64,000 nucleotides of DNA, taken from contig NZ_CP142523.1 in NCBI RefSeq assembly GCF_036885605.1, positions 1,736,001-1,800,000 of the forward strand. Direction: 5' to 3'. The stretch comes from Janthinobacterium sp. TB1-E2. GTDB lineage: Bacteria > Pseudomonadota > Gammaproteobacteria > Burkholderiales > Burkholderiaceae_D. This document shows, piece after piece, positions 7,918 through 15,823 of the stretch (positions within the stretch are counted from its first letter, which is position 1; each line of letters begins with the position of its first letter). The notes beneath the pieces were generated by a model. The model saw only the letters and a list, made by a program, of their open reading frames with translations. It ran no database searches and had not been told where the DNA came from. Position numbers and translations under genes: made by a program.

Positions 7918-8931
7918 ATGATGAAAAGTATCGTTTGCGATACCCCCGGCAGTTTGCGCATGGAACAGCGCCCCGTGCCCGTGCCCGGCGAGGGTGAAGT
8001 GCTGCTGCGCATACGCCGCGTCGGCATCTGCGGCACCGACATGCATATCTTCCGCGGTACCCAGCCTTTCCTCAGCTATCCGCGCGTGATGGGCCATGAA
8101 TTGTCCGGCCATATCGACAGCGTGCCAGCCGGCTCGCGCCTGGCCGTGGGCGACCAGGTCTACGTGATGCCCTACCTGTCATGCGGTACTTGCGTGGCCT
8201 GCCGCCAGGGCAAGACCAACTGCTGCACCCGCATCGAAGTGCTGGGCGTGCACCGCGACGGCGGCATGACCGAATACCTGGCGCTGCCCGAGCGCTTCGT
8301 CTTCAAGACGGAAGGCATCTCGCTCGACGACGCGGCCATGATCGAATTTCTCGCCATCGGCGCGCACGCCGTCAAGCGCGGCGCGGTCGATGCCGGCAAG
8401 CGCGTGCTGGTGGTGGGCGCCGGCCCGATCGGCATGGCCGTGATGCTGTTCGCGTCCTTGAAAGGCGCCGACGTCACGGTGCTCGACGGCCGCGCCGACC
8501 GTTTGCAGTTCTGCCGCGACGCGCTCGGTATCACCCGCACGGTGCAGCTGGGCGACGGCGACAAGGAGCAGCTGTCCGATGCCACCGGTGGCGAATTCTT
8601 CGACGTGGTGTTTGACGCCACCGGCAATATCGCCGCCATGGAGCGGGGCCTGGACTTTGTCGCCCATGGCGGCTCCTATGTGCTGGTATCCATCGTGCGC
8701 GACCGCCTGTCCTTTTCCGACCCGGAATTCCACAAGCGTGAAACGACCCTGCTGGGCAGCCGCAACGCCACCGTCGACGATTTCGAGGAAGTAGTGGCGG
8801 CCATGAAGGCGGGCAAAGTCCCCACCGCGCTGCTCAATACCCACCGCACCACGCTCGATGAATTTACGGGCGTGCTCGATCGCTGGATGCAGCCCGAGGC
8901 CGGTGTCATCAAGGCCATCGTCGAGGTCTGA
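7918..8931 (+). CDS. Zinc-dependent medium-chain dehydrogenase, L-galactonate 5-dehydrogenase (LgoD)-like
   Basis: A 337-residue MDR-family enzyme. Catalytic zinc ligands are in GICGTD and MGHE. The structural zinc site is CGTCVACRQGKTNCC, and the NAD fold has VVGAGPIGMAV. SDPEFHKRETTLLGSRNAT closely resembles the end of E. coli LgoD (YjjN), which oxidises L-galactonate to D-tagaturonate; L-idonate dehydrogenases are also related. As the first gene of the operon, next to a UxaB-like gene, the LgoD role fits best: oxidation at C5 of L-galactonate. Two tandem ATGs begin the gene; GAGAGAGACGACC precedes the first. Confidence 0.8.
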   Translation: MMKSIVCDTPGSLRMEQRPVPVPGEGEVLLRIRRVGICGTDMHIFRGTQPFLSYPRVMGHELSGHIDSVPAGSRLAVGDQVYVMPYLSCGTCVACRQGKTNCCTRIEVLGVHRDGGMTEYLALPERFVFKTEGISLDDAAMIEFLAIGAHAVKRGAVDAGKRVLVVGAGPIGMAVMLFASLKGADVTVLDGRADRLQFCRDALGITRTVQLGDGDKEQLSDATGGEFFDVVFDATGNIAAMERGLDFVAHGGSYVLVSIVRDRLSFSDPEFHKRETTLLGSRNATVDDFEEVVAAMKAGKVPTALLNTHRTTLDEFTGVLDRWMQPEAGVIKAIVEV

Positions 8932-8932
8932 G

Positions 8933-10069
8933 ATGAGCGATCTCAACCCCATACTGCAATTTGGCACCAGCCGCTTCCTGCAGGCGCACGCCGACCTGTT
9001 CGTCAGCGAAGCGGCCAAGGCAGGCGAGGCGCTGGGCCATATCACCATCGTGCAAACGACCGGCAGCGCGCAGGGCGCGGCGCGGGTGGTGGCGTTTCGC
9101 CAGGCCGGCGGCTACCCGGTACGCATCCGTGGCTGGCAGGACGGCGCGCAAGTCGATGAAGAGCGCCGCGCCGACGCCGTCACGCAGGCGTGGCAGGCGG
9201 GCAGCGACTGGCGGCAGGTGCGCGATGCAGCCGTGGCCGCACGCGTGATCATCTCGAATACGGGCGATACGGGCTACCAGCTCGATGAAGGCGACCACGC
9301 CGGCATGCTCGATGGCGCGACCGTTCCCGCCAGCTTTCCCGCCAAGCTGCTGGTGCTGCTGCACCACCGCTTCCTGGCCGGCGCCACGCCCATCTCGATT
9401 TTTCCGTGCGAACTGGTGGCCGACAACGGTCATGTACTGCGCCAGGTGATCGTGACATTGGCGCGGCAGTGGCGCTGCGATGCCGCGTTCATCGGGTATC
9501 TGCAAACGGGCTGCCTGTGGATCAATTCCCTCGTCGACCGCATCGTTTCCGAACCGATTGAACCGATAGGCGCGGTGGCCGAACCGTATGCGCTGTGGGC
9601 CATCGAGGCGCAGGAAGGCATGCTGCTGCCGTGCCGCCACCCGCAGCTGGTGGTGACGGACAGCCTGCGCGAGTATGAGCAGCGCAAGCTGTTCCTGCTC
9701 AACCTCGGTCACACGTATCTGGCGCAGCTGTGGATGGAACGGGGCAGCCCGGCCGGCATGACGGTGCGCGAGGCGATGGACGATGGCGCCATGCGCGCCG
9801 CGCTGGAAGCCCTGTGGCACGAGGAAGTGCTGCCCGTGTTTGCCGCCATGGGCGCGCGGCACGGCGACGCGGCGCTGGCGTATGTGGCGCAGGTCAGGGA
9901 ACGCTTCGGCAATCCCTTCCTCGCGCACCGCCTGGCCGACATCGCCCAGCACCACGCCGGCAAGATCGAGCGGCGCATGGCGCCCGTGGCGGCGCTGGCG
10001 CGGCAGCTGTGTCCCGCCCTGGCGCAGCCTCGCCTGCGCGCCATGCTGGCGCCGGGAGCGCAGCCATGA
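8933..10069 (+). CDS. Mannitol dehydrogenase-family oxidoreductase (tagaturonate/fructuronate reductase-like)
   Basis: A 378-residue polyol dehydrogenase-family protein, shorter than E. coli UxaB (about 480). The N-terminus has ILQFGTSRFLQAHADLF, the family nucleotide-binding signature. FPCELVADNG and the NLGHTYLAQ region correspond to the conserved substrate and catalytic segments. It would reduce D-tagaturonate made by the upstream enzyme to D-altronate, the normal UxaA substrate. The start is one base past the stop of the previous gene; an open frame extends farther back, but only into that gene. Confidence 0.8.
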   Translation: MSDLNPILQFGTSRFLQAHADLFVSEAAKAGEALGHITIVQTTGSAQGAARVVAFRQAGGYPVRIRGWQDGAQVDEERRADAVTQAWQAGSDWRQVRDAAVAARVIISNTGDTGYQLDEGDHAGMLDGATVPASFPAKLLVLLHHRFLAGATPISIFPCELVADNGHVLRQVIVTLARQWRCDAAFIGYLQTGCLWINSLVDRIVSEPIEPIGAVAEPYALWAIEAQEGMLLPCRHPQLVVTDSLREYEQRKLFLLNLGHTYLAQLWMERGSPAGMTVREAMDDGAMRAALEALWHEEVLPVFAAMGARHGDAALAYVAQVRERFGNPFLAHRLADIAQHHAGKIERRMAPVAALARQLCPALAQPRLRAMLAPGAQP

Positions 10070-10183
10070 AGGCCCCCGTCACCGCAGTTGTTTCTTTTTT
10101 AGCATGCCGATCCAATCCGATATCGACTAAAATGGCCCACTCATCCACTTTCCCTTTCGCTGGCATAGCGCGTTCATTCATCC

Positions 10184-11101
10184 ATGTCCAAACCCGCCAC
10201 CGTCTTCAAGCGCAGTACCAATCTGCTGTTGCAATTTCTCGCCGAGAATGTCGCAGTGGGCGAGATGCTGCCGACGGAGCAGTTCCTGACCACGATCTGC
10301 CAGGGCAGCCGCACGGCCATCCGCAGCGCGATCGCGTATCTGTCGACGCGGCGCCTGATCGCCAGTCCTGCGGACCGGCGCCTGCTGCGCAAACCCATAC
10401 CGGGCGACTACTTCGATATCTCCGAATTGCAGTCGGGGGCCGAGCGCATCCAGCAAGTGCTGATGGAACGCGTGTACCAGCGCGACATGCCGCCCGGCGC
10501 GGAATTCTCGGAAGCGGAGCTGGCGCGCGAGGCGGGTGCCAGTACCGTCAGCGTGCGCGAATTCCTGATCGGTTTCTCGCGCTTCGGCCTGATCGAAAAG
10601 AAACCGCGCGGCGGCTGGCGCCTGTGCGCGTTCGACCGCTCGTTCGCCACCGAACTGGCGGACATGCGGCGCATGTTCGAGATGGCGGCCGTGGAGCAGT
10701 TTGCGCACCTGCCGCATGGCGATCCGGCGTATGCGGAACTGGCGCGGCTGATCAAGCAGCACGAGAAGCTGGCGGCCAGGATCGACACGCGCCACAACGC
10801 GTTTCCGGCGCTGGACCGCGAGTTCCACACCTTCCTGATCGGCCTGTTGAACAACCGCTTCGCGCAGGGCTTCTACGATATCGTCTCGTTCGTGTTTCAC
10901 TATCACTACCAGTGGGACAAGGGCGAGGAAAAGGGCCGCAACAAATACGCGGTGCAGGAGCACCTGGCGATCCTGCACGCGCTGGCGGAGCACGACATAC
11001 CGAAGGCGCTCGAGTGCATGCGTTCGCACCTCGATTCCTCGCGCAGCACCATGCTGTCGTCGATCGGCACGCGGGAAAAACTGGGCCAGCCGGCCGCCTA
11101 G
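10184..11101 (+). CDS. GntR/FadR-family regulator with two winged-helix domains and FCD domain
   Basis: A 305-residue regulator. Two GntR-like DNA-binding domains are visible: residues 12-70 (LPTEQFLTTICQGSRTAIRSA) and 83-148 (FSEAELAREAGASTVSVREFL). The FCD sensor domain is 152-290, with likely metal ligands D211, H215, H260 and H282. Ordinary FadR-class proteins have one winged helix and about 230-250 residues. E. coli LgoR is also a GntR-type protein of about 300 residues by memory. It probably binds the TTTGTACG sites at the operon promoters and responds to a sugar acid; both points are inference. Confidence 0.85.
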   Translation: MSKPATVFKRSTNLLLQFLAENVAVGEMLPTEQFLTTICQGSRTAIRSAIAYLSTRRLIASPADRRLLRKPIPGDYFDISELQSGAERIQQVLMERVYQRDMPPGAEFSEAELAREAGASTVSVREFLIGFSRFGLIEKKPRGGWRLCAFDRSFATELADMRRMFEMAAVEQFAHLPHGDPAYAELARLIKQHEKLAARIDTRHNAFPALDREFHTFLIGLLNNRFAQGFYDIVSFVFHYHYQWDKGEEKGRNKYAVQEHLAILHALAEHDIPKALECMRSHLDSSRSTMLSSIGTREKLGQPAA

Positions 11102-11126
11102 CCGTCTTTGCCGGGGAGGGTGCGCC

Positions 11127-11462
11127 ATGAGCCTCGCTTCCCAGCCTAGCAGCCTGCTGCTGATGTCGCCCGAGGATAACTGCCTGATCGCCAGGACAGC
11201 CTTGGCCTGCGGCGACGTCGTCGCCATCGACGGCGTGCCCGTCACCCTGGCGCAAAACATCCACATCGGCCACAAGGTGGCGCGCCGCGCGCTGGCCGTG
11301 GGCGACAAGGTGCTGCGTTACGGCGCCCTGATCGGCAGCATCACGGCCCCCGTCGCCATCGGCGAGCATATCCACACGCACAATCTGGCAAGCGATTACA
11401 TCCCCACGTTTACCCTGGGCCAGGACGGCCATCATTTCCTGGACAAGGACGACCAAGCATGA
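11127..11462 (+). CDS. UxaA-family dehydratase, N-terminal SAF-domain subunit
   Basis: A 111-residue SAF domain, the equivalent of the N-terminal part of altronate dehydratase. The segments VTLAQNIHIGHKVARRAL and APVAIGEHIHTHN are typical. In E. coli UxaA this domain is fused to the catalytic domain; here the two parts are separate genes overlapping by four bases (ATGA), so they are surely made together as subunits. GGGGAGGGTGCGCC is the ribosome site. Confidence 0.85.
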   Translation: MSLASQPSSLLLMSPEDNCLIARTALACGDVVAIDGVPVTLAQNIHIGHKVARRALAVGDKVLRYGALIGSITAPVAIGEHIHTHNLASDYIPTFTLGQDGHHFLDKDDQA

Positions 11463-12682
11463 ACGCTCCCGTAACGACACCCGCCCTGTCGGGCTACCTG
11501 CGCGCCGATGGCCGCAAGGGCATCCGTAATATCGTGGTCGTGGCCTATATGGTCGAATGCGCGCACCATGTGGCGCGCCTGATGGTCAATGCCTTTCCCG
11601 GCCAGCCCGTGCACCTGATCGGCTTTACGGGCTGCTTCCCCAATGAATACGCGGACCAGGTGATGCGCCGTTTGCTGACGCACCCGAACGTGGGCGCCGT
11701 GCTGCTGGTCTCCCTGGGCTGCGAAGGCTTCAACAAGTACGGCCTCTCCAGCGCCGTGGCCGACAGCGACCGCCCCGTGCACACGATCACGATCCAGGAA
11801 AACAGCGGCACCCGTCCCAGCGTGAGCAGCGGCGTCGAGTGGATCAGCTGGGCGCTGGAACACCTGGCGCGGCAGGAGCGTGTGCCGATGGGGATCGATG
11901 AACTGGTCGTCGCCACCATCTGCGGCGGCTCCGACAGCACCAGCGGCATCAGCGCCAACCCGGCCGTCGGCGTCGCGTTCGACACCCTGATCGCGGCCGG
12001 CAGCCCCTGCATCTTCGAAGAGACGGGCGAACTGGTGGGCTGCGAATACCACATGCAGCGGCGCGCCGTCAGTCCGGACCTGGGCAATGCCATCGTCGAA
12101 ACCGTGGCCAAGGCCGCCCGCTACTACACCATCATGGGCCATGGCAGTTTCTCGCCGGGGAACGCCGATGGCGGCCTGACCACGCAGGAAGAAAAGTCGC
12201 TGGGCGCCTACGCCAAGAGCGGTTCCTCGCCCATCGTCGGCATTTTGAAGCCGGGCGACCAGCCGGCCGGAGGTGGCCTGTACCTGCTCGACGTGGTGCC
12301 GGACGGCGAGCCGCGCTTCGGTTTCCCGAATGTGTCGGACAACGCGGAAATCGTCGAACTCATTTCCTGCGGCGCCCACATCACCTTGTTTACCACGGGC
12401 CGCGGTTCCGTCGTCGGTTCGGCGATCTCGCCCGTCATCAAGGTGTGCGCCAATCCGCAAACCTTCGAGCGCCTGGCCGACGACATGGATATCAATGCCG
12501 GCAAGATCCTCACGGGCGAAGCCACCCTGGAAGAAGTGGGCGCGGAGATCGTCGCCGCCGTCCTGAACGTGGCCAACGGAGAACTGAGCCGCTCGGAAGA
12601 CCTGGGCCATCAGGAATTCGTGCTGACCTATAAACAATTCGACGCGGTGGGGCCAGGCTGCTTCCCATTGCGCGCCGCTTGA
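11459..12682 (+). CDS. UxaA-family dehydratase, catalytic subunit (altronate / L-fuconate-type)
   Basis: A 407-residue UxaA/GarD-family catalytic subunit. It opens with GYLRADGRKGIRNIV, has GCFPNEYADQ and the TICGGSDSTSGISANPAVG segment conserved in sugar-acid dehydratases of this family. These iron-dependent enzymes turn aldonates into 2-keto-3-deoxy acids. Some family members are reported to accept D-arabinonate or L-fuconate in nonphosphorylative pathways. No enolase-superfamily fuconate dehydratase is present, so this is the only candidate dehydratase for the L-fucose branch as well as the altronate branch. Confidence 0.8.
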   Translation: MNAPVTTPALSGYLRADGRKGIRNIVVVAYMVECAHHVARLMVNAFPGQPVHLIGFTGCFPNEYADQVMRRLLTHPNVGAVLLVSLGCEGFNKYGLSSAVADSDRPVHTITIQENSGTRPSVSSGVEWISWALEHLARQERVPMGIDELVVATICGGSDSTSGISANPAVGVAFDTLIAAGSPCIFEETGELVGCEYHMQRRAVSPDLGNAIVETVAKAARYYTIMGHGSFSPGNADGGLTTQEEKSLGAYAKSGSSPIVGILKPGDQPAGGGLYLLDVVPDGEPRFGFPNVSDNAEIVELISCGAHITLFTTGRGSVVGSAISPVIKVCANPQTFERLADDMDINAGKILTGEATLEEVGAEIVAAVLNVANGELSRSEDLGHQEFVLTYKQFDAVGPGCFPLRAA

Positions 12683-12693
12683 GGACCGGATTC

Positions 12694-13713
12694 ATGGATG
12701 TCACACAATTGCATACTTTGCCGCGCGGGGGCCTGTCGCTGCCCTGCATCGGCATGGGCTGCGCGCCGATAGGCGGCTTGTACCAGCCCGTCAGCGACGC
12801 GCAGGCGCGCGTCACCTTGGATGGCGCCTGGGATGCCGGCGTGCGCTTCTTCGACACGGCGCCGTTCTATGGCTATACCCAGTCCGAGCGCCGTCTCGGT
12901 GCGGCGCTGCGCGAGCGGCCCCGCCATAAATTTGTGATCAGCACCAAGGTGGGACGGCTGATGCGGCCCGACGCTTCCGTGCGTCCCGGCGACGACGGCT
13001 TTGCCGCGCCGCTGCCGTTCCGCCCCCATTACGACTATACGTATGACGGCGTGCTGCGTTCGCACGAGGACAGCCTGCAAAGATTGGGGCTGGACCGCAT
13101 CGACATTCTGTTCGTGCACGATATCGGCAAGGCCACGCATGGCGAACACGATCAGCACTACTGGCGCCAACTGACGGCCGGTGGCGGTTTTCGCGCCCTC
13201 GATGAACTGCGCGCCAGCGGCCAGGTGAAAGCCGTGGGCCTGGGCGTGAACGAATGCGAGATCGTGCTGCGCGCGATGGCGGAATTCGACCTCGATTGCA
13301 CCTTGCTGGCCGGCCGCTATACCCTGCTGGAACAAGCTTCGCTGTCGCCGTTGCTGGACCTGTGCGTGGAACGCGGCAACGCCATCGTGATCGGCGGCCC
13401 GTTCAACTCGGGCGTGCTGGCCGGGAACGGCAAGTTCAACTACGCCGATGCGCCGGCCGCGATACTCAAGCGCGTGGCGCGCCTGGACGCCGTCTGCCGT
13501 GAATTCGGTGTGCCGCTGCAGGCTGCGGCACTGCAGTTTCCGCTTGCCCATCCGGCCGTCGCTTCCTGCATCCCGGGCGGCCAGGACCTGGCGCAGCTGC
13601 GGCAAAACCTGGACTGGTTCGCCACGCCGCTGCCCGACGCCCTGTGGCTGGCGCTGCGGGACGCGGACTTGATCGATGCGCGCGCGCCGCTGCCTGCGGG
13701 AGTGGCCGCATGA
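12694..13713 (+). CDS. Aldo/keto reductase, L-fucose (aldose) 1-dehydrogenase-like
   Basis: A 339-residue AKR-superfamily protein. The catalytic tetrad is visible: D and Y in FFDTAPFYGYTQSERRLG, K in ISTKVGRL and H in ILFVHDIGK. The group includes D-threo-aldose/L-fucose 1-dehydrogenases, which oxidise the sugar to its lactone. The ATG at 12694 is preferred because GAGGACC precedes it; a TTG overlapping the previous stop is less likely. The next gene, a lactonase, starts inside its stop codon (ATGA). Confidence 0.8.
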   Translation: MDVTQLHTLPRGGLSLPCIGMGCAPIGGLYQPVSDAQARVTLDGAWDAGVRFFDTAPFYGYTQSERRLGAALRERPRHKFVISTKVGRLMRPDASVRPGDDGFAAPLPFRPHYDYTYDGVLRSHEDSLQRLGLDRIDILFVHDIGKATHGEHDQHYWRQLTAGGGFRALDELRASGQVKAVGLGVNECEIVLRAMAEFDLDCTLLAGRYTLLEQASLSPLLDLCVERGNAIVIGGPFNSGVLAGNGKFNYADAPAAILKRVARLDAVCREFGVPLQAAALQFPLAHPAVASCIPGGQDLAQLRQNLDWFATPLPDALWLALRDADLIDARAPLPAGVAA

Positions 13714-14540
13714 TGCGCATCGACGCCCACCAGCACTTCTGGCAGCTGGCCGCGCGTGCCGGCAGCTGGCCGCCGCCATCGCTGGCCGCCATCCACCGCG
13801 ATTTTGCGCCGGCCGACCTGGCGCCGCTGCTGGCCGCGCACGGCATCGCCGGCACGGTGCTGGTGCAGTCGCTGCCGACGGCTGCCGATACCGATTACTT
13901 GCTGGCGCTGGCGGCAAAGACCAGCTTCATTCGCGCCGTCGTGGGCTGGACCGATTTGCTGGCACCTGACGCGCCGGCCAATATCGCCCACCTGGCGTCG
14001 CAACCGAAGCTCAAAGGCTTGCGCCCCATGCTGCAGGATATCGATGACGATGCCTGGATTGCCAATCCCGCGCTGGCGCCGGCCCTGGCCGCCATGGTGG
14101 AACACGGCTTGCGGCTGGACGCGCTGGTGCTGCCGCGCCACTTGCCCGCGCTGCTGCATTGCGCCCGCGCTTATCCGCAGCTGGCCATCGTGATCGACCA
14201 TGCGGCCAAGCCGCCGATCGCCGATGCCGGCTTCGGCACCTGGCGTGAAGACATGGCGCTGCTGGCCGCGCTGCCGAACGTGCACTGCAAACTGTCCGGG
14301 CTGGTGACGGAAGCGCGGCCCGGCTGGAATGTGGACGACCTGCGCCCCTATGCCGCACATGTGCTGGACGTGTTCGGCTCCCGGCGCGTGATCTGGGGCA
14401 GCGATTGGCCCGTGGTGGATCTGGCCGGCGGCTATGCGGCGTGGCTGGCCGCCAGCGAGGCGCTGCTGGCGCACCAGGGACAAGAGGACAGGAACGATAT
14501 TTTCGGACGCAATGCGTGCCGGTTTTATGGTTTTGAATGA
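13710..14540 (+). CDS. Amidohydrolase-family sugar lactonase (L-fuconolactonase-like)
   Basis: A 276-residue COG3618-type metal-dependent hydrolase. It begins MMRIDAHQHFW, the HxH metal motif of the amidohydrolase superfamily, and ends with the conserved IWGSDWPVVDLAGGY. This group includes L-fucono-1,5-lactonase and L-rhamnono-lactonase. It would open the lactone produced by the aldo/keto reductase with which it overlaps by four bases. Specificity between fucono-, galactono- and arabinono-lactone is not decided by sequence. Confidence 0.85.
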   Translation: MMRIDAHQHFWQLAARAGSWPPPSLAAIHRDFAPADLAPLLAAHGIAGTVLVQSLPTAADTDYLLALAAKTSFIRAVVGWTDLLAPDAPANIAHLASQPKLKGLRPMLQDIDDDAWIANPALAPALAAMVEHGLRLDALVLPRHLPALLHCARAYPQLAIVIDHAAKPPIADAGFGTWREDMALLAALPNVHCKLSGLVTEARPGWNVDDLRPYAAHVLDVFGSRRVIWGSDWPVVDLAGGYAAWLAASEALLAHQGQEDRNDIFGRNACRFYGFE

Positions 14541-14542
14541 GG

Positions 14543-14627
14543 TGGCTGGCGTGTCGGCTTACGCCGTTCCGGCTAAGCCGACCTACGGTCATCGTCAACG
14601 GTATTGGTAGGTTGGCGTAAGCCAGCA
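14543..14627. repeat. REP-like palindromic repeat, family A copy 1
   Basis: Two hairpin units in opposite orientation. The first holds GTCGGCTTACGCC and GGCTAAGCCGACCTAC, the second GTAGGTTGGCGTAAGCCAGC. It lies inside the sugar operon between the lactonase and mutarotase genes. Related units occur at 22397, 37526 and 40588. Confidence 0.8.
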
Positions 14628-14640
14628 AAAAGGAGTCGCA

Positions 14641-14970
14641 ATGCAAAGAATGGGCATGGTCATCGGCATCGCGCCGGAGCGCATCGCTGAATACAAAACC
14701 CTGCACGCCGCAGTCTGGCCGCAGGTGCTGGCCAGACTGGCTGCCGCGCATGTCGGCAATTATTCGATCTTCCTGCGCGAGCCGGAAAACCTGCTGTTCG
14801 CTTACTGGGAATACCACGGCGAGGATTTTGAGGCCGACATGGCGGCCATTGCCGCCGACCCGGAAACGCAACGCTGGTGGACCTTTTGCGCCCCGTGCCA
14901 GGAGCCGCTGGCTTCGCGTGCCGAGGGCGAGCACTGGGCGATGATGGAGCAGGTATTCCACGTCAGTTAG
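14641..14970 (+). CDS. L-rhamnose/L-fucose mutarotase (RhaM family)
   Basis: A 109-residue single-domain protein of the RhaM family, which interconverts alpha and beta anomers of the pyranose. Conserved features are the N-terminal IAEYKTLHAAVWPQVL, YSIFLREPENLLFAYWEY and the C-terminal EHWAMMEQVFH. In this operon it would supply the right L-fucose or L-galactose anomer for the aldose dehydrogenase. AAAAAGGAGTCGCA precedes the ATG. Confidence 0.85.
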   Translation: MQRMGMVIGIAPERIAEYKTLHAAVWPQVLARLAAAHVGNYSIFLREPENLLFAYWEYHGEDFEADMAAIAADPETQRWWTFCAPCQEPLASRAEGEHWAMMEQVFHVS

Positions 14971-14979
14971 CAAAAATCC

Positions 14980-15006
14980 GGGGTCAGACCCGCCGGGTCT
15001 GACCCC
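14980..15006. repeat. Palindromic repeat, family B copy 1
   Basis: GGGGTCAGACCC, a short loop GCC, then GGGTCTGACCCC: a near-perfect 12-base-arm palindrome between the mutarotase and dehydrogenase genes. Related copies lie at 31764 and 44124. There is no T-run, so it is not an obvious terminator. Confidence 0.75.
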
Positions 15007-15046
15007 AGCCGTTAAGGTGTTGGGTTAAAAAATAAAAGGAGACAAC

Positions 15047-15802
15047 ATGACCGCCAGACTACAAGGCAAAATCGCCCTGCTCACCGCCGCCGGCCAGGGC
15101 ATCGGCCGCGCCACGGCCGAAGCGTTCGTGCGCGAAGGCGCCACCGTGATCGCCACCGATATCAACCAGGCCCAGCTCGACGCGTTGAAGGAAGCGACGG
15201 GCTGCGCCATCCGCCGGCTCGACGTGACCGATGGCGCGGCGATCACCGCGCTGGCCGACGAGATCGGCCCCGTCGATATCCTGTTCAACTGCGCCGGCTT
15301 CGTCGACGGCGGCACCATCCTCGACTGCGACGATGCGGCGTGGGACCGTTCCTTCGACATCAACGCGCGCTCCATGTACCGGCTGATGCGCGCCGTGCTG
15401 CCCGGCATGCTGGCCAGGGGCGCCGGCTCCATCGTCAATATGTCGTCCGTGGCGTCGAGCGTGAAGGGCGCGCCGAACCGCTTTATCTACGGTACCTCGA
15501 AGGCGGCCGTGGTGGGTATGACCAAGTCGGTAGCGGCGGACTTCGTCACGCGCGGCATCCGCTGCAATGCGATCTGTCCCGGCACCATCGAGTCGCCGTC
15601 GCTGAAGGAACGCATTGCCGCACAGGCGGCAGCGACGGGCGTGAGCATCGATGAAGTGCAGGCGGCGTTTGTCGCCCGCCAGCCGATGGGCAGAGTGGGC
15701 AGGGCAGAGGAAATCGCCGCGCTGGCCGTCTACCTGGCTTCCGACGAATCCGCTTTTACCACCGGTATGACTCATGTCATCGATGGTGGTTGGTCCAATT
15801 AA
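15047..15802 (+). CDS. SDR dehydrogenase, 2-keto-3-deoxy-L-fuconate dehydrogenase-like
   Basis: A 251-residue classical short-chain dehydrogenase: cofactor loop TAAGQGIGRATAEAF, the NAG-equivalent FNCAGFV, catalytic Ser region NMSSVASSV and YGTSK. It ends with the tetramer-type ITHVIDGGW-like tail (MTHVIDGGWSN). In the nonphosphorylative L-fucose route this family oxidises 2-keto-3-deoxy-L-fuconate at C4 to the 2,4-diketo acid. The following gene encodes the matching hydrolase, which strongly supports the assignment. AAAGGAGACAAC is a good ribosome site. Confidence 0.85.
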   Translation: MTARLQGKIALLTAAGQGIGRATAEAFVREGATVIATDINQAQLDALKEATGCAIRRLDVTDGAAITALADEIGPVDILFNCAGFVDGGTILDCDDAAWDRSFDINARSMYRLMRAVLPGMLARGAGSIVNMSSVASSVKGAPNRFIYGTSKAAVVGMTKSVAADFVTRGIRCNAICPGTIESPSLKERIAAQAAATGVSIDEVQAAFVARQPMGRVGRAEEIAALAVYLASDESAFTTGMTHVIDGGWSN

Positions 15803-15823
15803 TTACAACGACGAGAGACACAC

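Noticed and set aside
10066..10120. A possible short gene starting ATGA at the end of the UxaB-like gene
   Set aside because: The frame continues into the GntR gene in the wrong phase, and nothing recognisable is encoded; 10070-10183 is treated as intergenic.
9730..11130. Plus-strand frame spanning the UxaB-like and GntR genes
   Set aside because: Out of frame with both recognised proteins, Arg/Gly/Ala-rich, no motif.
14980..15006. Rho-independent terminator inside the sugar operon
   Set aside because: Strong hairpin but no T-run, and the same palindrome recurs elsewhere as a dispersed repeat.
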